DNA from: an uncultured Bacteriovoracaceae bacterium
GTDB lineage: Bacteria > Bdellovibrionota > Bacteriovoracia > Bacteriovoracales > Bacteriovoracaceae
Reading direction: 5' to 3'
NCBI GenBank assembly: GCA_938034385.1
Contig: CALHLC010000002.1
Span: 1 to 45,103, forward strand
DNA length: 45,103 bases
The notes below the pieces were generated by a model that made no database searches, was not told the origin of the DNA, and was given only the letters and a program-made list of their open reading frames with translations. Each line of letters begins with the position of its first letter. Position 1 is the stretch's first letter. Shown here piece after piece: positions 40,691 through 45,103 of the stretch. Both the position numbers and the translations under genes were made by a program.

Positions 40691-41745
40691 TGTTTAATTT
40701 TGAATATTTAACTTTTCCAGGCAACGGAGTTCATACTGTTAAGACCGCCAGAGAGAAAAAAGTTTCTTTAATAGAAAAGCTTTATAATACTAGCGACTTA
40801 TCAAAGGCAACTGATCATTGGAGAAAAAGTTATGATCAATTTGATAATGCTGATATATGCATTTTAGGTGTTCCAAGTGATGCTGGTGCTGGAATTGTTC
40901 GAGGATCAAATTGGGGACCACTAGTTTTGCGCGAGAGAATTGAAAGTGAATATTTTGACCTAGGTGATGTGAAAGTTATCCCTCACTTGATTGATGATAG
41001 ATATTTATCAAAGCAAGCTCTTATTGATCTTCAGAAAAAAAACTATAATGGCTTAGATCTTCCTGTTTCCGCCTTATCTATTTTAAAAGATGTAACTTCG
41101 ACGTTTTTTAAAAAGAACAAATCAAAAAAACTTTTATGCCTTGGCGGAGATCACTCTATTTCAAGACCAATTTGTGAATCATTTTTAAGTGAGCATGAAG
41201 ATGTAGGTATTCTACACTTTGATGCCCATACAGATTTAATGGAAGAGCGACTTGGGATTTCAACTTGCTTTGCCACTTGGGCATTTCATATAGCAAATCT
41301 TCTTGATCATAAAAAGAAATTTATCCAAATTGGTATTCGATCAAGTGCTTACGATAAAACTCATTGGGAATCAAAAATTGGATTGACTCAATATTGGACT
41401 GAAGAAGTAAAAACTCTGGGCCCTGATGAAATTGCAAAGAAATGTATAGAGCAATATAAATCTCTTGGTGTTAAAAAATTATATTTAAGTTTTGATATAG
41501 ATGCTATTGATATGCAATATGCCAGTGCTACTGGAACTCCAGAAAAAGATGGATTAATGCCTTTTGAATGTTTAGTAATTTTAAATCTTATCTCAAAAGA
41601 AATTCCTATTATTGCTGCTGACCTTGTTGAAGTTGCTCCTTTTGTTTTCTATCCAGAAATGAAAGGAAAAGTCATTGAACCTGAAACAACACTGGATTCG
41701 GCTTTATCAATCATTAATTTTCTATTTGATCACTGGAGATCATGA
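40690..41745 (+). CDS. Arginase/agmatinase-family ureohydrolase
   Basis: A 351-residue protein. The manganese-site motifs are complete: LGGDHSIS, HFDAHTDLM and LSFDIDAIDMQYASATGTPE. The N-terminus has ICILGVPSDAGAGIVRGSNWG, also typical. Family members hydrolyse arginine, agmatine, formiminoglutamate or guanidinobutyrate; which one cannot be read off. It is coupled on both sides (TAATG before, ATGA after), and placement beside aat suggests amino-acid or protein-turnover metabolism. Confidence 0.88.
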   Translation: MFNFEYLTFPGNGVHTVKTAREKKVSLIEKLYNTSDLSKATDHWRKSYDQFDNADICILGVPSDAGAGIVRGSNWGPLVLRERIESEYFDLGDVKVIPHLIDDRYLSKQALIDLQKKNYNGLDLPVSALSILKDVTSTFFKKNKSKKLLCLGGDHSISRPICESFLSEHEDVGILHFDAHTDLMEERLGISTCFATWAFHIANLLDHKKKFIQIGIRSSAYDKTHWESKIGLTQYWTEEVKTLGPDEIAKKCIEQYKSLGVKKLYLSFDIDAIDMQYASATGTPEKDGLMPFECLVILNLISKEIPIIAADLVEVAPFVFYPEMKGKVIEPETTLDSALSIINFLFDHWRS

Positions 41746-42377
41746 AAGATTCCAAGATCAACTTTCCTCACCCTGACCTTGCTGATGAATATGGAATTGT
41801 TCATCTTGGTGGTGAGTTAACAATAGATAATCTTCTAACGTCTTATAAAATGGGAATATTCCCATGGCCCTATCAAGAAGACTTTCCAATGGTTTGGTAT
41901 AGTCCAAACCCAAGAGGAGTTTTATTTGTTGAAAACTTTATTGTTAACAAAAGCTTTAAAAAATTCTTAAATTCTACAAACTTTAAAGCAACTTTTAATA
42001 AATCATTTCGAGAAATTGTGAGTAAATGCCAAAAAAACAAAGTTCGAACTGAGAGTAGTTGGATCACAGAAAAACTTATAAATGGTTATGAAAATTTAGC
42101 TCAAGCAGGTCATGCCTATAGCATTGAGGTTTGGGATAACGAAGATTTAGTAGGCGGACTTTATGGCGTCAAAATAAATAATTTCTATTCAGCAGAGTCT
42201 ATGTTTTATGAACAATCCAATGCTTCTAAATACGCTATATACTCCCTTGTAGAGCATCTAAAAGAGCAATCTCTACAATGGGTTGATATACAAATGGTTA
42301 CTCCAATCACAGCACAATTGGGAGGAATTGAAATCGAACGAAATGAATTTCTTCAACTTTTATCCCACTCTATCTAA
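41742..42377 (+). CDS. aat: Leucyl/phenylalanyl-tRNA-protein transferase
   Basis: A 211-residue enzyme. Signature blocks are present: FPHPDLADEYGIVHLGGELT, YKMGIFPWPYQEDFPMVWYS, PNPRGVLF, TESSWITEKLINGYENLAQA, GHAYSIEVW and LVGGLYGVKINNFYSAESMF. Aat adds Leu or Phe to proteins starting with Arg or Lys, marking them for ClpS-ClpAP in the N-end rule. It overlaps the ureohydrolase by 4 bp and ends ~70 bp before tRNA-Leu(UAA). Confidence 0.95.
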   Translation: MKDSKINFPHPDLADEYGIVHLGGELTIDNLLTSYKMGIFPWPYQEDFPMVWYSPNPRGVLFVENFIVNKSFKKFLNSTNFKATFNKSFREIVSKCQKNKVRTESSWITEKLINGYENLAQAGHAYSIEVWDNEDLVGGLYGVKINNFYSAESMFYEQSNASKYAIYSLVEHLKEQSLQWVDIQMVTPITAQLGGIEIERNEFLQLLSHSI

Positions 42378-42449
42378 GAGAATCTATTGACTGAATAAAC
42401 TCCTGCAGGCAAAATCAAAAAACTCGCTACTAATAAATAATTCATACCT

Positions 42450-42537
42450 GCCCGGGTGGTGGAATTGGTAGACACAAGGGATTTAAAATCCCTCGGCTTT
42501 TTTAGCTGTGCCGGTTCAAGTCCGGCCCTGGGCACCA
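42450..42537 (+). tRNA. tRNA-Leu(UAA)
   Basis: Class II tRNA of 88 bases. Acceptor arms GCCCGGG/CCTGGGC pair, anticodon stem AGGGA/TCCCT has loop TTTAAAA (anticodon UAA), there is a long variable arm CGGCTTTTTTAGCTG, the T-arm is CCGGTTCAAGTCCGG, and CCA is encoded. It is probably the supplier of leucine for UUA codons, frequent in this A+T-rich DNA. Confidence 0.95.
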
Positions 42538-42604
42538 TTTAACTTCAGCAAATTTTCAAGCAAAATCAAAAAATCAGGTAAAGTATTAAAATTATGAATA
42601 TACT

Positions 42605-44148
42605 CGCTTAGTAGTCTTACTATTACCCATAAGTTATTTTTTATCATCTGGTTATCTCTTGAATTTCGACCATGTCTTGTAATCTTTGCCAACCTCTCCA
42701 TATTGTAATGATTCCTGGTGGAGCATCATTGGCCCTATTGAGATATCCTCCTAGTTTAGCTAGCATTACTTGTGCTTCTTGAACAGTAGGTACTTCACTG
42801 CAAACTTCTCTTACACGGTTTATTCGTCGATAAAGAGTTTTCCATTCAATCTCTCTAAATGCATAGGTACATGATAAATCGGAGTGCTCCTTTGAAAGAT
42901 AGGTTAACCAAAATAATCTCCAAGCAATAATTGTTTTCAAAGAGATAAAGTTTTTTAGTCTATCTGCAGTTCCAAGTCGACAATCTTCCACTTTGCAAGT
43001 GGTTTTCAATACCTTGAAGTAAGTTTCAATACTCCACCTTTTTTTATAAGCTTGAACAATCTCCCATGCTTTCTTGAAAGTATCAGTCTCTAGGTTTGTT
43101 AGTAAATGCCATGCGACTTTTTCGTTTTCGTTAGGAGGATCCACTTCTTGCATATAGACATGATTAATCTGAATTTCTTCACTTATTTGACCATTTAGTT
43201 TCTTAGGTGCTTTGAGTGTTACCTTTTGAGAGAAGAGCCGAACTTTTGCACTTCGATACTTTGCACTTTCTTTGTAAGACGAACTTGTTTTTCTGAACGT
43301 CACAGACCGATCTTTAACAGGGACTTGAATTTCAATTGTTTCCGAATATGGTTGTTTCGTTTTGATTAAGTCATGCATTTTATCTTTACTAGTAAGTCGT
43401 CTGTTGAATGATGACCTTACTATAAACTTTTCTTCATTATCAATATGAGCCAAATACAAATCATAAATATCTGCTTCTCTGTCACCAATTGTAATAATTG
43501 GAACTGTCTTGCCTATTTTCTCCGAATAATCTTCAAATGCTGAGATCCACTTAAAACTTTCCTTATCTTCAATATCTATAAACTTATTAGAGACTGTTCT
43601 TTTTTTATTTGCAGTTCGATTCCAAATATAATTACTTACAAGACCCAGAGGAACACCCTTAGGACTTAAAGCAAGAGAAGTATGCATAATCATTCCTTGA
43701 GTTTTATGTTTCACTTTAGTTTGGCCCCCGACTGAACCAACACCTTTGGTTTTTTGATGTGTACTAAAATCAACAACGCTAGTATCTTGTATTATGAATA
43801 TGTAAGGATATTCTTGAGCTCGCTTAACGGTCTTATCTATATGAGGTTTTAAGATTTTATCAGGAGTAATTTTATTATTATCAAATAGTCGATAAGATGC
43901 TTTGACTGCACTCCAATCATCGCTAACTTGATTAAGAGGAAGGCCTGGTCCTTTTGAAATATTTGAAGCTAGTTCAATTATTCTTTTGTTTAACCTCTTG
44001 TCGCCAAGAGAAACTTCTTCTAATTCTTTGCAAATCCATTTGTCTTTTAAGTTCATTCTTATACTTTAGAATGCTAAATATATAAGGCCTAGACCATATG
44101 CGCAAAATATAGAAAATAACTTATGGGTAATAGTAAGACCATTAAGCG
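42605..44148. mobile_element. IS4-family (IS50/Tn5-like) insertion sequence
   Basis: One transposase gene is flanked by inverted repeats. GTCTTACTATTACCCATAAG and the next 7 bp (42614-42640) are perfectly inverted at 44113-44139 (27 bp), and CGCTTA-type ends extend the match outward with mismatches to 42605 and 44148. Length is about 1.53 kb. No matching 9-bp target duplication is apparent at the possible ends, so the true tips or the insertion age remain unclear. It sits just downstream of tRNA-Leu(UAA). Confidence 0.85.
42644..44056 (-). CDS. Transposase, IS4/IS50 (Tn5-like) family
   Basis: A 470-residue DDE transposase. The N-terminal DNA-binding domain matches the Tn5 type (WICKELEEVSLGDKRLNKRI, LPLNQVSDDWSAVKASYRLF). 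Catalytic acids are Asp91 (IIQDTSVVDFS), Asp192 (TIGDREADIYD) and Glu344 in the Y(2)R(3)E(6)K signature (Tyr337, Arg340, Glu344, Lys351). No frameshift is seen, so the element could still be active. Confidence 0.94.
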   Translation of the reverse strand: MNLKDKWICKELEEVSLGDKRLNKRIIELASNISKGPGLPLNQVSDDWSAVKASYRLFDNNKITPDKILKPHIDKTVKRAQEYPYIFIIQDTSVVDFSTHQKTKGVGSVGGQTKVKHKTQGMIMHTSLALSPKGVPLGLVSNYIWNRTANKKRTVSNKFIDIEDKESFKWISAFEDYSEKIGKTVPIITIGDREADIYDLYLAHIDNEEKFIVRSSFNRRLTSKDKMHDLIKTKQPYSETIEIQVPVKDRSVTFRKTSSSYKESAKYRSAKVRLFSQKVTLKAPKKLNGQISEEIQINHVYMQEVDPPNENEKVAWHLLTNLETDTFKKAWEIVQAYKKRWSIETYFKVLKTTCKVEDCRLGTADRLKNFISLKTIIAWRLFWLTYLSKEHSDLSCTYAFREIEWKTLYRRINRVREVCSEVPTVQEAQVMLAKLGGYLNRANDAPPGIITIWRGWQRLQDMVEIQEITR

Positions 44149-44194
44149 TGAAGACCGTGTAGACCATCGGTAGACCATGTTTTACAAAATTGTA

Positions 44195-44222
44195 TTGCAA
44201 TGTATATACATTGTGCTATAAT
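44195..44222 (+). promoter_or_regulatory. Promoter with palindromic operator for the toxin-antitoxin operon
   Basis: TTGCAA (44195-44200) and TATAAT (44217-44222) are 16 bp apart. The perfect 16-bp palindrome CAATGTATATACATTG (44198-44213) fills the spacer and would be a natural site for the ribbon-helix-helix antitoxin to repress its own operon. The expected start of transcription falls at about 44229. Confidence 0.65.
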
Positions 44223-44228
44223 CATTTT

Positions 44229-44513
44229 GTGATTAGTTTTGAATGGGATGATGAGAAAAATCAATCTAATTTTGAGAAACATAAAGTTTGGTTTGAAGAA
44301 GCTCAAACTGTGTGGGCCGATGAAAAATCTGCTGAATTTTTTGATGAGACACATAGTGATTCTGAAGATAGATACATAAGGATTGGATTTTCATCTAGAG
44401 AAAGAATTTTGCTAATTATTTTTTGTGAAAGGTCTGATGGTGATGCCGTGAGGATTATTTCAGCAAGAAAAGCAACAAAATTTGAAAGAGGTATTTATGA
44501 AGAAGGAATATGA
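44229..44513 (+). CDS. brnT: BrnT-family toxin
   Basis: With a GTG start at 44229 the protein has 94 residues beginning VISFEWDDEKNQSNFEKHKV, the standard BrnT opening (FEWDxxKNxxNxxKHxV). Further motifs are FEEAQTVWAD, DRYIRIGFSSRERILLIIF and VRIISARKATKFERGIYEE. The longer frame from 44190 would include the promoter itself and is rejected. BrnT is a RelE-fold ribonuclease inhibiting translation. The GTG lies so close to TATAAT that the mRNA may be leaderless. Overlaps brnA by 17 bp. Confidence 0.9.
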   Translation: MISFEWDDEKNQSNFEKHKVWFEEAQTVWADEKSAEFFDETHSDSEDRYIRIGFSSRERILLIIFCERSDGDAVRIISARKATKFERGIYEEGI

Positions 44514-44745
44514 TTTAAAGAACATGAAAAGAAGACCTGGAAAAGTTAAAGTTGATAAATCTGCTGCGAAGGTTCCAATTTCATTAAGACTTGATGGGGG
44601 AGTTCTTTCTTCTTTAAAAGAGATTGCTTATAAAAAAGGTATCCCTTATCAAACATTTATTTCAAGTATCTTGTTTCAGTATGTTAATAAAGAGTTAATT
44701 GAAAAAGATCTTGTAAATATTCTCGAGAAACTTAAGGTTTCGTAA
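44497..44745 (+). CDS. brnA: BrnA-type antitoxin (CopG/ribbon-helix-helix)
   Basis: Start at 44497 (MKKEYDLKNMKRRPGKVK) follows a GAAAGAGG ribosome site; 82 residues. After the MKRR segment usual for BrnA, VPISLRLDGGVLSSLKEIAY, KKGIPYQTFISSILFQYVNK forms the ribbon-helix-helix DNA-binding domain. It should neutralise BrnT and repress the promoter at 44195 through the palindrome. Confidence 0.88.
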   Translation: MKKEYDLKNMKRRPGKVKVDKSAAKVPISLRLDGGVLSSLKEIAYKKGIPYQTFISSILFQYVNKELIEKDLVNILEKLKVS

Positions 44746-44760
44746 ACTAAATTTAAATAT

Positions 44761-45030
44761 TTATTTAATTCTAGTTTTAAATATCTTAATCAACTCTTCG
44801 GTTTTCTCTTTTTCACCTTTACCTGCCTTATAAGCATTTTTAACACAATGATTAATGTGCTTTTCAAGAAGATTTGTTTCAAGAGATCGAATTGCTGAAT
44901 TTACGGCTTTAGTTTGGATAAGAATCTTTGGACAGTATTCTCCTGACTCTATCATCCTTTTAACTCCTTCAAGTTGTCCGATAATTCTATTGATTCTTTT
45001 AATCTGGTCTGAATGACTTGGGTTATCCAT
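44761..45030 (-). CDS. csoR: CsoR-type copper-sensing repressor
   Basis: An 89-residue CsoR/RcnR-family protein (RINRIIGQLEGVKRMIESGE). The metal residues are Cys33, His58 and Cys62, with the same spacing as the copper(I) site Cys36-His61-Cys65 of M. tuberculosis CsoR. The Tyr before the first Cys, a second-shell residue, is also kept (EYCPK). It should derepress copper-handling genes when copper binds. Its ATG overlaps the stop of an upstream membrane-protein gene (ATGGATAA), so the two are one operon. Confidence 0.88.
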   Translation of the reverse strand: MDNPSHSDQIKRINRIIGQLEGVKRMIESGEYCPKILIQTKAVNSAIRSLETNLLEKHINHCVKNAYKAGKGEKEKTEELIKIFKTRIK

Positions 45031-45103
45031 AAATTATCCTTGGTATTATATAGGAAAATGCTAGTCCAGTTATATATGCGACTACTGATATCCAGAAAAT
45101 ATA
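45023..45103 (-). CDS. C-terminal end of a membrane protein (partial), co-transcribed with csoR
   Basis: An open minus-strand frame enters from the window edge and ends at TAA 45023-45025. Its 26 residues are strongly hydrophobic (YIFWISVVAYITGLAFSYII, then PRIIYG). The stop overlaps the csoR start (ATGGATAA), typical of an operon. It is likely a copper-linked membrane protein, but the identity is unknown because only the tail is visible. Confidence 0.5.
   Translation of the reverse strand, partial: YIFWISVVAYITGLAFSYIIPRIIYG

Noticed and set aside
44190-44228. TTG start for the toxin gene
   Set aside because: The promoter and operator lie inside this segment, and BrnT homologs begin at the FEWD region.

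Overview
The window is very A+T-rich DNA from a Gram-negative bacterium. Lipobox proteins, a VirB7/B9/B10-type envelope channel, sigma-54 activators and the mix of housekeeping genes suggest Bdellovibrionota, perhaps Bacteriovoracales. The phylum is an inference from gene content and composition; no rRNA gene is present.

Layout. Bases 1-133 repeat 28626-28758 exactly: the last codons of a tyrosine integrase gene followed by the 3' part of a tRNA-Leu(CAA) gene. Between the two copies lies an integrative and conjugative element (ICE) of about 28.6 kb inserted at that tRNA gene. Its left third holds a serine recombinase, an unrecognised soluble protein, a small membrane protein, a secreted papain-like protease and two small exported proteins. 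From 6717 to 12403 a tightly coupled six-gene operon encodes a peptide-binding-type lipoprotein, a histidine kinase, a sigma-54-dependent response regulator, an alpha/beta hydrolase, a small exported protein and an ICMT-like membrane methyltransferase. A repeat-rich control region (12422-12617) then leads into several small proteins, four of them resembling sigma-factor region 4 alone. A type IV secretion set follows: VirB2-, VirB3-, VirB4-, VirB5-, VirB6-, VirB8-, VirB9- and VirB10-like proteins, a glycine-zipper lipoprotein and a VirD4-type coupling ATPase. After it come a nuclease-like protein of the replication-relaxation type, a large nested inverted repeat that is the best oriT candidate, a cytosine-free tract, SSB, a small HTH protein (excisionase candidate) and the integrase.

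From 28703 rightward the DNA is chromosomal: intact tRNA-Leu(CAA), a broken second tRNA-Leu half, an epimerase/acyltransferase pair, engB, an FHA-sigma-54 activator, accA, a yicC-gmk-spoT/rel operon, map, a dehydrogenase-ureohydrolase-aat operon and tRNA-Leu(UAA). An IS4/IS50-type insertion sequence, a brnTA toxin-antitoxin pair and a csoR-type copper regulator close the window.

How the parts may work together (inference): the lipoprotein-kinase-regulator operon would sense an external solute or signal and activate sigma-54 transcription of the neighbouring transfer module. Palindromic boxes and a GG-N10-GC match sit just ahead of that module. The sigma-region-4-like proteins would then tune transfer-gene expression. 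The duplicated integrase end at base 1 means the DNA left of the ICE is either a second tandem copy or sequence from the circular form.
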